Source: Mactromeris polynyma | Taxonomy: Eukaryota; Mollusca; Bivalvia; Venerida; Mactridae | Reading direction: 5' to 3' | NCBI GenBank assembly: GCA_032209605.1 | Contig: JASFXZ010000037.1 | Span: forward strand, 1,922,001-1,986,000 | Length of the DNA: 64,000 nucleotides | Notes under the pieces: model-generated | Database searches by the model: none | What the model was told of the DNA's origin: nothing | What the model saw: only the letters and a program-made list of their open reading frames with translations | Program-made: the position numbers and the translations under genes | In this document: piece by piece, positions 9,440 to 21,430 of the stretch | How the letters are laid out: each line of letters begins with the position of its first letter | Position numbering within the stretch: the stretch's first letter is position 1

Positions 9440-11880
9440 GACTGCTTGTTTACAAATTATCACGCTGTGCGCGCATGCTCAGAACAGTCTTTAAAAATAG
9501 ATCGAGGATTCCGCAACTGGCGTTACTTTCGGTTTGCTGACCCCATGTAAAACTCGTATTTTATCAATAACCAGTTGAAATCTTTCGGATTTTTGGCTGA
9601 TGTTTGTTAGTTTATGTTGATTTTATGTGAATTTGCCGGTTTTCAGCGAAGAAGTGGATTTGACGTTAAAATCACACTCACTACCTTTAATATGAATTGA
9701 TATTGCACAATATGCCTGCGCTTTCTTAATACAATCATTTATAAGCAAAAAGGAATTGTGTGTTCAGTTGTAGCCTTGATTTCATTTCTGCAGAAAACAC
9801 CTAAAATATACTCTTCAAGAGGTTTATACACTATATAGCATGTTTTTAGAAATATAGGTCTGTGGCAAATTTGGTCAAAATTTCATTTTATCTTGGTTGT
9901 TAAGCAACCACAAAAAAGTTGTTATTTTACAGTTAAATGTCAATAATAACAGTTGGTATACAAATTATATATGTTTTGTTTATTGTTTAAATGTGCTTAT
10001 TATATCCTAATGTATACTAGATTTGGAATGGAAATAGTCGGATTTTGCAGGAAATCAATGTTATTTAGTAACAACAAAATAGTCAGGATTTAAATATAAT
10101 CATATGTATGTATGTGTAATTGGAGAATTATTGTCTATTTATATACATCTAGTTAGGCATTAGAGGCATAGTCACAGTTTTTATCAAGCATGTAGTTTTG
10201 TAAATTCTTAAAGTAGACATTTTGTGCCAAAAATGAAAGGCTAACTATATATGGTATTTGTACCATGCAAATATTATTCTGCTTTTAGCAGATAAACATG
10301 TAATTTGTCTATGAAAAAATAGTGTAATCAATAAAAACTGTTTAATATGTATAGAATATTGAATAATTGTATTTTGATATGCATATTATGATGTCTGAAA
10401 ATACATAATTATATTCAATGAAAATGATTCAAAACGGAATAAATTCGGTTTCTATGGCAACATAGATCTTAAACAGATAGAAGTAAGTGTTTGCTCTAGA
10501 ACATTGAACATATAATTGAAATGGATTCGATTCATGCAACAACTAAAAAGAAATAACTCTATATCAAATATGGGGTTGCCATGGTGACGTATTGAAATAT
10601 ATCTTATATTCGTCTTTTCTTTTTTGATGTTGTTCTTCATGCTTTTATTAAACACTAATTTTATCAAACTATTTCCAGTGCAAATATTGACCCTTCGTGA
10701 ACTAGTCTTCGTCATATTTCAATAGATATGGTAAAAATGACCACAATTCCAGATTGAAAGTAAAGGTCAAGGACACCAGCTATTTAATTTCTTAATAAAC
10801 ATTTCCAATTTGACAATAGCTTTGATGTTTGCATTGACCTTTAAAGTATCTGCATGATTAAATGTGTTTTGGGGGGGGGGGAATAGGATGATTATAACGT
10901 TGTCTAATCAATGAATAATTTCTGATAATATCTTTCTTTAATATATGAATCATGCTAAATTATTGGAACAACCCTATTACCAATAATTAGAAAGGAAAAT
11001 GTTGCTGTAAAAGTAATAAATGTTTGTGATATTTGAGTATAAATTGAATCCTGTGATGTGCACATTTTAACATAGAGAACCCAAAAAAATATCGATACAC
11101 ATAGTCAAAACACGAGCTTTTATCTTAAAAACGAGCACGGTGACCCCATTTTTTCTTTTCATTTTTGGTTTTCTAATACTTTTTTCTATTAAGTGTGAAA
11201 AATGAAGGATTTTTATGAAAGGAAAAAAACTATAGAAATCGTCTTTAACAGTACACTCTTCTACGTGCGTTCGCTTAGCGAATTTATCGCGTTTATAGCG
11301 CTAACCTGGCATTTTGAGTCTTGAGAACCGGTATTGTCGGGTACCCGTCTGATTGCATTTCTGTCACGCAGTTTCACCAACCGGCAAAAAGTAAGGATCT
11401 GTACTAAACGAAAACAGTCGACGCTCTTAAAATATGCACTTTACAAAACGATGACGATTTATGAATTTAATAAGGAATAAAACAAGTTATACATTTAGTA
11501 AGTACTTCATGAATGAAGTACAAGAATGAACCATCTTTAAAAAGAGACAAACATTTTTTTCGTTCATTAAATTTTATTATGAGCACAACCTAAACTGTAA
11601 ACAAAGTACATTCGGAAAATCTCGGCCAACAACGTCAAGTGTAGAGTAACGAAGTGGTACGGAAATATCCGAGAGCTGACGAGAATGAACAAACTCGTGT
11701 GTATTAATACATTGCTTTAAAACCCATCTGAACTCCACAGAAATGTTTATGATATTATTTCGTTCGGTGAACTTTGGAACTACTTCGTTGCGTAGTAATT
11801 AGGATGTGGACGTTTTTGACAAGTTTTTCTGTTTTGAAAACGGGAACCAATTGTTGTATGTCTCTTAAATTGCCACACTA
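9440..11880. other. intergenic, no gene supported
   Basis: AT-rich. The first 130 bp are probably the promoter/5' leader of the minus-strand P2X7C-like gene. The rest has only short random ORFs, a G run at 10,869-10,880 and no clear repeats. Confidence 0.5.
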
Positions 11881-11889
11881 CTATAGTAC

Positions 11890-12010
11890 CTGAGCGGTAC
11901 CGTCCAAAAATGGAACATTGCCCAATTGTTTCAAAACCGTTACGCCTAGATGTGTCAAGGGAAGTGCCGATTTGTGAAATTCAATGTGGCCCCTACTCCA
12001 CTATTTTCGG
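11890..12010 (+). repeat. upstream block of the Ly6-mucin duplication, copy A part 1
   Basis: Shares 'attgtttcaaaaccg', 'tgtcaagggaagtgc' and 'gatttgtgaaat' with about 56,170-56,275 (copy B) and 43,885-43,960 (copy C). In A it is separated from the rest of the shared upstream flank by about 1.17 kb that B lacks. Confidence 0.7.
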
Positions 12011-13178
12011 CGCAGCCGTACTAACATGGTTTTGCTATTTGCATAATCAGTGTTTTGTAAACCAATCAAATCTTACGTTAACCACCAAGGCAATGTGGCG
12101 CAATTTCTCTTCAATTTAAAAATACGTGTAACCTTGAAGCAGATTGGTTAACATTGTGTATAGTGTATTTCAAGATTTATCCAGTAAGTAGTGTTGTTAT
12201 TCATCACTACGGGGAATTGTAGATAAATCTGTTTGGTTTGCCACTTGACCATTTGTTAATATTGTAATGTGCATTCGCTTCACGCATGATATAGGCCTAG
12301 CATTAATAACACGCGTGTCACTCGTGACCGGAACCTCGTTTTAAAAAGGACGCTATCTTGCATACAAAGGAATTAGCTCAGCCTCGTTTTCATTTAGACG
12401 CTTACAGAATCATAACAAAACAAGTCTTTGTGAGATGACATTTTGCTAGACATTTAGTTAAACTCCATCTCGCCTTCTGTGAAACTTTCATTTCCAACCT
12501 CCACCCCTGCACCCCCTTTTTGCGTCAAGCGTTTGTTTTCGTTTTTTGTTATATATATGATAGTGATTACCCTGATATGTAGTGTTATTGATATTTGAGA
12601 TTATTTTATATGTGTTTGTTTGGCGTGGCGGTTTATTACCCACCTTTGCCTCCATATTGAAGATTTTGAGATTATTTCTATATGTTTAGAACTTGTCTTT
12701 TTGTCAAATAGAAATTTGATCGTCATTTATAAAAATAAATGACATGTACATGCTTTGTGTTGATTTAACTTAATCGGCAAATAGAACCATATCAGTTTAA
12801 TTGTCTGTGCTGTTGCTAAGTGGTGAAGCAAAAGTTTATTAACATGGATGTGTGTGTTCACGACTTATGCAATAAGTAATGTTGAACTATATTGAAACAG
12901 ACTATACTGTGTCTATGACTAATCACACTACGGGGTTATTTATTATTATTCGGAACACATCGGCATTATTGGCTCTGCCGAATACCGCCGAGTAGTTACG
13001 ATTGATGTAGTCTCATACGCAGTGATCTCCCCTTACAGGTCTCGAAGTTTCTGTAGTATAGCGTAATTGAATGACATTTAGGCATTTTTTATGTTGTACT
13101 ACAAATTGTAACCTTCAGATTGCAACAAATTTGCAAACTTCAAGTTGAGCCGTCCATCTTTTTTTAAAGATATTTCTT
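12011..13178. other. 1.17-kb segment present upstream of gene A only
   Basis: In copy B the sequence runs directly from 'ccctactccac' to 'tttttcaattgtttac', whereas in A these are 1.17 kb apart. No ORF or terminal repeat supported. Near its start it contains 'tatttgcata' and 'aaccaatcaaatcttacgt', a stretch repeated at 14,605-14,655 in intron 1 of gene A, so part of it is local duplication. Confidence 0.5.
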
Positions 13179-13799
13179 GTTTTCAATTGTTTACAAACAC
13201 ATTTACCTACAGGGGAATATCATCAATATACATAAGATTGCTGTATTCTCCTCTATAGTATTACTAACGGAGTTTAAGGCTTTTTACATCTAGCTTATTA
13301 TTGAAACATTACAATATATATAAGAAAAATACAAAATTCTTCGCATTAACATTTTTGGCAATGACACCTGCTTTATGCGAGTCCGTAAGAAATAGTAGTT
13401 TTCTTCAGAAAGGCATAAAAAAGCATGCAGGTAAAAAACCTCATCAATTTACTCCAACACCAGAAAGAAGGGAATGAAGCTTACTAATGACGTCTGATAC
13501 AGTCTTCTGTGCATATCCCCATCCACCAGGTAACTAGCACGGATAATTAGCGAGTGTGACTATGTTTGGTTCCGTAAATGTGCTTCTCTTATCTACTAAA
13601 ATAACCAACCTTTTGAAAAAGATGATTTTAACGGCCTTGACTTATGATTTATCATGTTTTCAAGTTAAATGTTTTGAGCGAACGTGTCGATAACATCGCC
13701 TTAGAGCAAAAAGCTCAATTTGATGAGTCAACATTCCTGGCAGTCCCCGAGTTATGTAATATCAACCGTTAACGTAACCAAACCAAACATTGAAGCGTG

Positions 13800-13955
13800 T
13801 TTGAACGACTGATATGAACGATGCTGATTGGCATGAGATAACGTGTGTAAACATTGTATCCGGTATAAAAGACCCGGCATAAGCGCATAACCGCATAATT
13901 CCCTTGTGATACTTTGGTGATAATTTACGGATACCACTTTAATAAGGACTGAAAC
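13800..13955 (+). promoter_or_regulatory. gene A core promoter (ATTGG and TATA)
   Basis: TATAAAA at 13,864-13,870 lies 92 bp before the ATG; an inverted CCAAT box (GATTGGCATGAGATAACGTG) lies just upstream. Both are kept at the same spacing in copies B and (TATA only; ATTGG is altered) C, while surrounding sequence has diverged. Confidence 0.7.
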
Positions 13956-13977
13956 ATGGACTGTAAAATACATTTCG
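13956..13977 (+). CDS. gene A exon 1 (start of signal peptide)
   Basis: ATG plus six codons and one base (MDCKIHF, then G), donor GTGAGT. The same exon appears at 56,992 and 44,476. Confidence 0.85.
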
Positions 13978-16900
13978 GTGAGTAGTACAGAACGTTTTCG
14001 GAAAACTTGTATTAATAGTCTGATTTAAATTTGTAAGACATGGTGTATGGAAATTGTTAAAAACTTAATTGTTCTTAGGCTAGTACGAGAACAAATGTTA
14101 TGATAAAAATCGGTAACTTTCTTGAAACAAGAGATAATAAGAAATGAGCACATTTGCGCAGATGTATCAAAAAGATATATGTATGTACACTTTTTTCTAC
14201 GAGGTTTCATGAATTTGTAAGTAAGAAATGTATAGTCTACCAATAAATCACTTTTCAACTTTCAAAACAAGTTTAATAGTTGACATCAATATAAATTAAA
14301 ACGCATCAATAGTTAAATGAATCCAATTGGACTCGTTCTTGTCAATATAGATAATAATTACAGTTTCTTCAAGTTCATCAATTAGCTCCGTCGGTTTAGC
14401 ACTCGATTGACAACCGATATTGTATATAACTGAAAAATGTTAAAGGAAACAAATATTTGTTAATGCGTCATCAATTTTTGGACATTATTCTAACAACTGT
14501 CAGGCAGTAGTTTGAGTGGTGTATAGTCTGTTAATCCCTAGTAAATTCCCTGCCTTCAATCGCTGAATAGTATGTTTCGGAACAGCAGCACTAACACGGC
14601 TTTGCTATTTGCATATCATCATTCTGTAAACCAATCAAATCTTACGTCAACCACTTAACCAAATTATCTTCAATCGAACAATGTTTGTAACGGTTAACTT
14701 TTCGTTAATGCCTATATATTTTTGCCGAAGCAAAAGAATTATTGCAATGCTGTTATGTTTGCAAAGAAAACATTTTGATCATAATAGAGGCGTTATTCTT
14801 ATTATTGTTTACATGACAATGTTGTTTGAAAAATAGATGAACATAATATTGTTTGCCTTAACAACTGCGTCTGAAAGTAGTTCTATAGTCCATTTCAAGG
14901 TTAGTCTAGTAAGTAATATTGTAAGTCAACCGCAAGGGAATTTGCCCGGCGTTGAAATTAAGAAGAATTTCTTGGTTTATGTACCAGTCACGAACATGTA
15001 TATTGTTTTAATAAGTTACCCCGATATGTAACATGTTTATTTACATGAATGTGTGATTTCAAAACTGATACAATAAGTACTGCTGAACTTTTGATATGTT
15101 TCCTTTACTGTTTCACAAGCTAGAAAGTATTTTACAATGAAACAATAGACACATGCAAGTCTGACATAATTAGTGCTGATTATGCGAATGAATGGGAAAC
15201 TGAAATTATTTCCCAACATATAGAGGACAAGCGGAAATATTCGTGAAAACTGTCAGGTTGTGTGATGGTGCACACCCGTGAATCGTAACCAACTTATATG
15301 GTACATTACTTTTAAAACATGGCCTCTGTATTGGCATAATTATGCTCACTTTCAACTTATCACAGACACAAAACATGAATTAATAGAACATTTCAATATG
15401 GAAAAATATGTGATTTCACATCGCAATAAAGTACCTAGATAATACCATTTTATAGTTTGAGATTAATACTGCCATGCCATGCCATGAAAATAAAATTTCA
15501 TTTACTTTAACATTTTGTCTGTAATGTTACAGTAACATGTTATGGGTATGAAATTTACATGATATTTATTGACATTACTTTACCGTTTTTCTAGGGCAAA
15601 TGCATTCTTCAATTCAAATTCTTCTTGTCGTTAATAGTGATTTATTTGAAAGAAAATAACACGCTCATTTCCCTTCAATATCCCCTTGAACAATTACCAA
15701 TATTCACATAAAATGTGTAACATTTTAGGACTATTTTTTGTGATAGCGTTGGTAGTCGTCTGTCATGTAACTGATTATGCCTTAGCATCAGCAAGTTCAA
15801 CAACGATAACAGCAGTGCCGGGAGCATCATCTTCGACAACAACAACAGCACCAGGAAAGGTAGCATCATCATCTACAACACCAACAACGAAAGCACCATT
15901 AAATGGAGCAACGGGAGCAGGAACGATTGGTAAACTTGGTTTTACTTTTTCCGATAAGAAGACAAGACATAACAATTATGCTGTTAAATTTGATGGTCAA
16001 GTATTTTCTTGAATAATTCAACTGCAAAAGTACATACATATGATGATCCTAAACTTTACTCTGTACAGTGATTGTACGAAAACAACAACGGATATTTCAT
16101 CAAGCAATGATATTTATTATTATAAAACGTTATTACAAAGGGAGGGTGTGTCTAACGGCGATATTAGCGATCGGGATAAAATATTCGTGCTCTCCTAGTT
16201 TGCCAATATCGCCGTAAGGCACACCATCATTGTATAATAACATCTGATCATAATATAGAACTTGTCATATAATGTAACAAGAAATATATTTTAAAAGACA
16301 AACGGGGTAAATGCAATGATGTCACTCAGTATGTTAAATAGAAATTGAGTTAAAACAAACAGTAGAAGTTTTCCATTGAAAACAATGAATACATTATGAC
16401 GCTATACAACTAGTTTTCGCGTAAATTGTTCTTTAACATGGAATGTCTTCAGTCATTTCAGAAACGGAATGCTATTTATTGCTATATATTGATATAGTCA
16501 AAGGACACACAGTTTGGTGCACAATTATCTATTGTGATTAGTTGAATAATCCCTAACAATAATCCTCCTATTTTGGAACTCTCATTTTGCCAGAGTGATA
16601 AGCTACGGGAAAAAAGAAGTAGAGCTATCATTCAACGATAAATTACTGAAAACTATGAAATTGATAGAAACCATGTCAATTGTTGGAAGAAAAACTAGTA
16701 AATATCATCTACGTTTCTTCTTGCATTTAGTTTAAGTAAAGACTGGGTAAAAAGTGAATTATCTTTTCGAGACAACCCGTGTGGTGCCCCTCCGCTTAAA
16801 ATATGAATCAATCAACTCGTTTAATGTCTTGCATATTCAAACAACACGCTTGATATACAATATTAATTTGTCAAAATGTATGTCAAAATCAATATTATAC

Positions 16901-19436
16901 AGTTCCTCGGAAAAAAACGTAATTCGGTGCGTTTAAATGACACGTGCTAGTACAGTCTGAGTTTTATTTGCACACATATTTAATTAGTGTTGTTCATAAT
17001 TGTATTCAAATCCATATTCGTTTAAGTCCAGCGCGGTATTGAGTTCTGTACCACTGCATGTAAAAAGGTTGATCAGGTGGAATATTAGCAATGGTTCGTC
17101 TTTTCAATATTACTGTAATGCATACGACTAAATCAGAAAAAATAAAGACACTAATGTGGCAAAACCGCTCAGTGAATTTGTAAAATGTGCTTCATATGGT
17201 TGATGAAATTATCAAGATACAGAATATAGTAAAATAACCTACAACTGCCTTAGCTTTTAACGCCTAACATTGATTTTTATTTGTTTTCATATTACACATT
17301 ATCGCACAGGAGTTATATCTAGATATGATTGACCGATAAACGTTGTTCTAAGTCAGTTGCATCGCTTAGAACAAATTTATCCACAGCACTTTATTTTATT
17401 GTACTATTTGTATTGCATCTTTCAGCACCAGTGGTAACACAAAAACCTACAACTCCGGTAAAGTAGTTTGTTATACAAGCGATTAGGGGAGGGTGGTAAT
17501 GAAAGCCGTTTGTGGTAAAGTTCATTATATTTATGCTTACCAGGGTCTCATTGAAAGGATCAAAAGTCGGTTTAAGAGCACTTCTTTTGATTTGTGGGGT
17601 AATATATTCAATTATATATATACATGTATATGTATAACGCTTACATCCAGCAGCTAAAGGTGATGTTTTTCTACATGTCAAATCTAAACAGACTAAACCA
17701 GATTTATTTCGCAACGATATAATTTTACAAAGACATCAGCAATCGCGATCGTTCACACAATAAAAGATCATAGTGGAACACTAAAACGAGTTAATCAGTC
17801 AGAAAGTTTACACCATTACTCACCTGTCTAGAATGATTTTCTCTGTTGCAAACGCATTGCTGGGCGGAGCACACATTGAGTTATACGCTCTGAAGACTAA
17901 GATAAATATTAGAAAGTCACAGCTTAGACGCTGGTTCATTTAAGGCTACCTTCGACCGATGTATAAAGTATTAAAATATATGATAATGTGAGTGATGTAT
18001 GGAACGCAATTAAAGTTTGTCCATCGTAAATATAGATACAATATTAGGTGGTCTGGTTATCAAGTGAAAACATATAAAGTGATCCATGAAAATACGGTCC
18101 CATCATTAAGGTGGTAATTTGGATTTTGGTTTTAAGTGAGGTGTTACTGTAGTTGTTGTCATTTGCTGTCAAAGTATTGATGTAGGGGATGAAGAAGACA
18201 TGTTAGTAATACCAACACGTGTGGAAGTCATAAAGTTCTATGTAAAAACCACGCATGACAAAATACTAGATCAATTATATTATTTGTTCAAAATGTCCAT
18301 TATTGTACATCACTTACAAAATGTACACATTAAGAGAAATTCATACTCATATTAAGAAAAATGGTTAAGAAAAAGATGGTGTCTGTAGTACATAACTTAC
18401 GAGGTAACCAGTACACTATCCCTATTACTCGAACAGAGACATTCGTACATTGTACTCTCCTTGCAGTAAAGTATGTTTACATTGGAGCTGAGACAAACAA
18501 AATCATCTTCAGTTTAAAATGTTTTTATTATTTCAACGAATCTACCTGAGTAGACATGTTTTAACCAATGTTTAATGCTCTTTCTGCATTTATTGATTTG
18601 ATGCACGTTTTATATTTAAGGCACTAATTAATTGCAATGACGAAACATGTACCAGTGATTGCCGTAATTTAACTTCGGCTAAACCCTGCCAATCAGACAC
18701 AAACAAAGGATGCAAGGTAACGTACATGTGTATTTGAGTCGCTTATTTAACTTAAGAGTTAATCACTGCGTTTTTAAAATTGTAATGCGCCGTGCTATGA
18801 ATGGAAATACAAATGTACATTCATTGGATTCTCGAGTTTTTGTTAAAACACATTTAATGAGTCCTGTCGAAATATTCAGACTTTAACGACCACAAAATTA
18901 CCATCTGTGGTAATATATAGTTTAATAACTTCTTATTTTAGCAAGTTCATAATGACTGTTTCAGAGTTTTACTGACACAGTGTTTCCAATATATAACATG
19001 AGAAATTGTCGTATTTTGTAGCTTTCAACTCTGTATACTAGTATTTCTTCATTGATATATACTTGTTCATTACAATCTCCGTAAGCAACTTCAAGATACT
19101 TTGTGTGTACTCTACTACACAGCACACTGACCTACTGTCGTTACATTCACATGATAATGGACAATGAAGCCGACTTAATAAGTGTTCGATACTGTAGGAG
19201 AGTACATGATGTGTTGTTACTACAAATTTCAGGCCGTGAAAACCACCGCGAGTGGAGTTGACACCTACACCTTCAGTTGTAGTACGACTGCCTGCAAATC
19301 ATCTGACAGTACTGAGTACTGCTGTTTCGAAGACAAATGTAATCCGTTAATTCAACCCAAAAAGTCAAAAGCGACAACAATGTTCGGAAACCTGGTGTCA
19401 ATTACAATCATTGTGATGTTAGCGTATTACGTGTAA
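13956..19436 (+). CDS. gene A: GPI-anchored Ly6 protein with mucin-like stalk
   Basis: Five exons, 13956-13977, 15729-15929, 17426-17457, 18621-18716 and 19233-19436, join in phase to a 184-residue protein. Residues 1 to about 28 form a signal peptide (FFVIALVVVCHVT hydrophobic core); residues 29-85 form a Thr/Ser/Ala/Pro-rich stalk likely O-glycosylated; residues 86 to about 155 form a Ly6/uPAR (three-finger) domain with ten cysteines ending CCFEDKCN, the hallmark of the family; the C-terminus is a hydrophobic GPI-signal (LVSITIIVMLAYYV). One N-glycosylation sequon (NLT). Expected on the outer cell surface. All four junctions are GT-AG and reproduced in gene B, which is strong evidence the model is right. 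Ligand and role are unknown; three-finger proteins of this kind vary widely. Confidence 0.85.
14380..14430 (+). repeat. tRNA-like relic in intron 1
   Basis: 'caattagctccgtcggttta' then 'gcactcgattgacaaccga' resembles the D-arm and anticodon arm of a tRNA-derived SINE. Counterparts at about 44,866-44,915 (C, slightly better preserved) and 57,400-57,430 (B, decayed) show that it predates the duplication. Confidence 0.4.
15729..15929 (+). CDS. gene A exon 2 (signal peptide core and stalk)
   Basis: Acceptor CATTTTAG, donor GTAAAC. Encodes LFFVIALVVVCHVTDYALA and then runs of Ser/Thr with Ala/Pro (SSTTTTAPG, SSTTPTTKAP). In gene B the same exon holds the 21-bp repeat array. Beyond the donor the two copies stay similar for about 90 bp, which had made the exon look longer. 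Confidence 0.85.
16145..16226. mobile_element. foldback MITE in intron 2 of gene A
   Basis: Imperfect inverted repeat: 'ggtgtgtctaacggcgatat' on the left pairs with 'atatcgccgtaaggcacacc' on the right, around a short loop. The counterpart at 59,955-60,063 in gene B is longer and differently decayed, so the insertion predates the duplication. Confidence 0.65.
17426..17457 (+). CDS. gene A exon 3 (stalk end)
   Basis: 32-nt micro-exon, acceptor CTTTCAG, donor GTAAAG; encodes APVVTQKPTTP. Phase 1 to phase 0, as in B (35 nt). Confidence 0.8.
18621..18716 (+). CDS. gene A exon 4 (Ly6 domain, first half)
   Basis: 96 nt, phase 0 both sides, acceptor ATTTAAG, donor GTAACG. Encodes the first five cysteines: INCNDETCTSDC, PCQSD and GCK. 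Its 3' end plus intron sequence is duplicated at 19,499. Confidence 0.85.
18700..18846 (+). repeat. 147-bp segment duplicated downstream (source copy)
   Basis: Covers the last 17 bases of exon 4, its donor site and 130 bp of intron 4; nearly identical to 19,499-19,645. Confidence 0.85.
19233..19436 (+). CDS. gene A exon 5 (Ly6 second half and GPI signal)
   Basis: Acceptor ATTTCAG; encodes the last five cysteines (FSC, AC, CCFEDKC), a basic linker (KKSKATTM) and the terminal hydrophobic segment; TAA at 19,434-19,436. Confidence 0.9.
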   Translation, partial: AVKTTASGVDTYTFSCSTTACKSSDSTEYCCFEDKCNPLIQPKKSKATTMFGNLVSITIIVMLAYYV

Positions 19437-19498
19437 CTAATTGTGTGAAATCTGTATTCAACTTTTTATGTGAAACGTAAATTTAAAAACTTTCAATT

Positions 19499-19645
19499 CA
19501 AACAAAGGATGCAAGGTAACGTACATGTGTATTTGAGTCGCTTATTTAACTTAAGGGTTAATCACTGCGTTTTTAAAATTGTAATGCGCCGTGCTATGAA
19601 TGGAAATACAAATGTACATTAATTGGATTCTCGAGTTTTTGTTAA
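19499..19645 (+). repeat. 147-bp duplicate of exon 4/intron 4 junction
   Basis: Inserted 63 bp after the gene A stop codon. Only a couple of mismatches to 18,700-18,846 by eye. Gene B lacks it: there the sequence goes straight from 'gtaaatttaaaaac' to 'aaatcatacggcctcattcc'. Confidence 0.85.
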
Positions 19646-21430
19646 CACAAATCATACGGCCTCATTCCATTCTTTGTGTACAGTCATATATCAGTTTACA
19701 ACATGCACTGTATAATGACATTAAAATATAAAAAATAAATACCACCTAAGTCTTGTTAGGCTGATCATCACTCTTCAATTCAGGAACATTTTTCAGGATT
19801 TTGCCTGCTTAAACTTTCTAAAACTATTTTTCTGATGTTCCACAAAATACTTAGCTGACGATTTTTCTCTCTACCTTTCAATAACATATTTTATTTTAGA
19901 CCTTACAAAGACATAGTGCAGTAGATGTATTGATAACCGTTTATACAGTTGATTAGTTTAAAACACTATATCGGTGTATTATTGTGATTGTGTTCTTTGT
20001 TACTGGATTGTGTCCAGCGTGGATTTTTGTACGTGATACTTTACACGTGGCACACACATACTAATGAACATAGTCAAATTGAAGTGTGTAATGAAGCTTA
20101 AATGCTGACGACATATATTTACTATGACATTTGACTAGTAACATTTAGTAAGTGTCGTCTTGTCACGTGTTTTGCAGAATCCGTCCATATCTTTTCCACT
20201 TTTATATTATTTGCTTTTTTAAATAAAACACTATTTTCGAAGTCGAAGTTGTTGTTTTAATTTTTATTAAAGCAGATTCACCACAAAAATCCATTCGAAC
20301 CTTGCATACATCAACAAGATAGTTCAACCTTCTTAAACATAACAACTAAACTTACCATTAATTTACAAAAAGTGCCATTACCTTGTCCTAGTATAGCTTG
20401 TTCACATGTAAAACATTCCAAATTTAAACAAAATCATGATATAGAAGACAAAAGCATTGAACAACAAGAAAGACACAAATCTATGTTTTTCTTTGTCGAA
20501 AATGGATATTTACAAATGGTCTTTACAAATGGTCTTTACAAAAGGGTAAACAAAAGGTTATAATAACATGGTTTCATTAGCCTGTGGATAGAAGTTGTAG
20601 GTTTTGAGTTCGAAATCTCGGCGAAGTTCTCCAGTACGATTGAACTGAGAAAACTGTATCCAAAGGCATTCATTTCTCATTTTCTTGGTCAAGTGGAGAG
20701 CTTTCATTTCAATTCTTCCTATACGACCTAAAGGCTTTTCTTGCAACATTGACCTCACACGATACACCTGACATATACGTTCGACGTAATGAATTAGTTT
20801 GGGGAACATAACTACACACTACATTAACAGAGAAGAAGAATTTAATATCATCGTACGACCAGGACTTCGAACCATCATAGACGAAAGTTGGTTTCATTCT
20901 CATTGTGACAAACGTATGCTGATGATTGTGGTAGAAAGTAAGTAGTAATCTTTATTCTCATCGTAAAACATACACATGTTACAAAATTGAGTATCATATA
21001 AAGTTGCACATGTAATACAACTTTCCATGTAGGAACTACAACAAATTATTGCAAAAAACGTATTATATACACAATCAATTTTGTTTCCATTGTTATACAT
21101 TTAATTTAAAAAACACTAAGATAGATTTGCTCACCTATTTGTAAACGAGAGAGAATAAGGTTCCTACAGGGAAAGCCAAATACATACATAGTAAGACAGT
21201 GCCTCTCCACACAGATGACTTAGGAGAGACAAAGAGCACAAACAGGGAGGATTTAATGGATGGAATACATCACATGACTAGTCAAGACAGCTGGCAACAA
21301 TAGGCCGAAAGTGGGGAGATAATAACATGAACACTATATATAAAGTGAAAATAACACACAGGGGAAAGGGAAACCCAACATACATCTAAATACAAATAGA
21401 AATAATTACCATACAACGATGTTCATCCTT
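19646..21430. repeat. downstream flank of gene A, duplicated unit (copy 1 of 3)
   Basis: Holds landmarks 'aaatcatacggcctcattcc', 'cgtggcacacacatacta' and 'taacatttagtaagtgtcgtcttgtca' shared with 63,080-64,000; the part from about 19,880 is shared with 25,640-27,180. No gene supported. The end (21,160-21,410) is repeat family R1 in reverse orientation. Confidence 0.7.

Noticed and set aside
10452..10715. 87-codon minus-strand ORF
   Set aside because: No start context, splice signals, domain or repeat support; composition is as expected for AT-rich random sequence.
15675..16012. Plus-strand ORF extending past 15,929 and two minus-strand ORFs over gene A exon 2
   Set aside because: The extension lies beyond a donor that is conserved in B, where its frame is different; the minus ORFs are shadows of a low-complexity coding exon.
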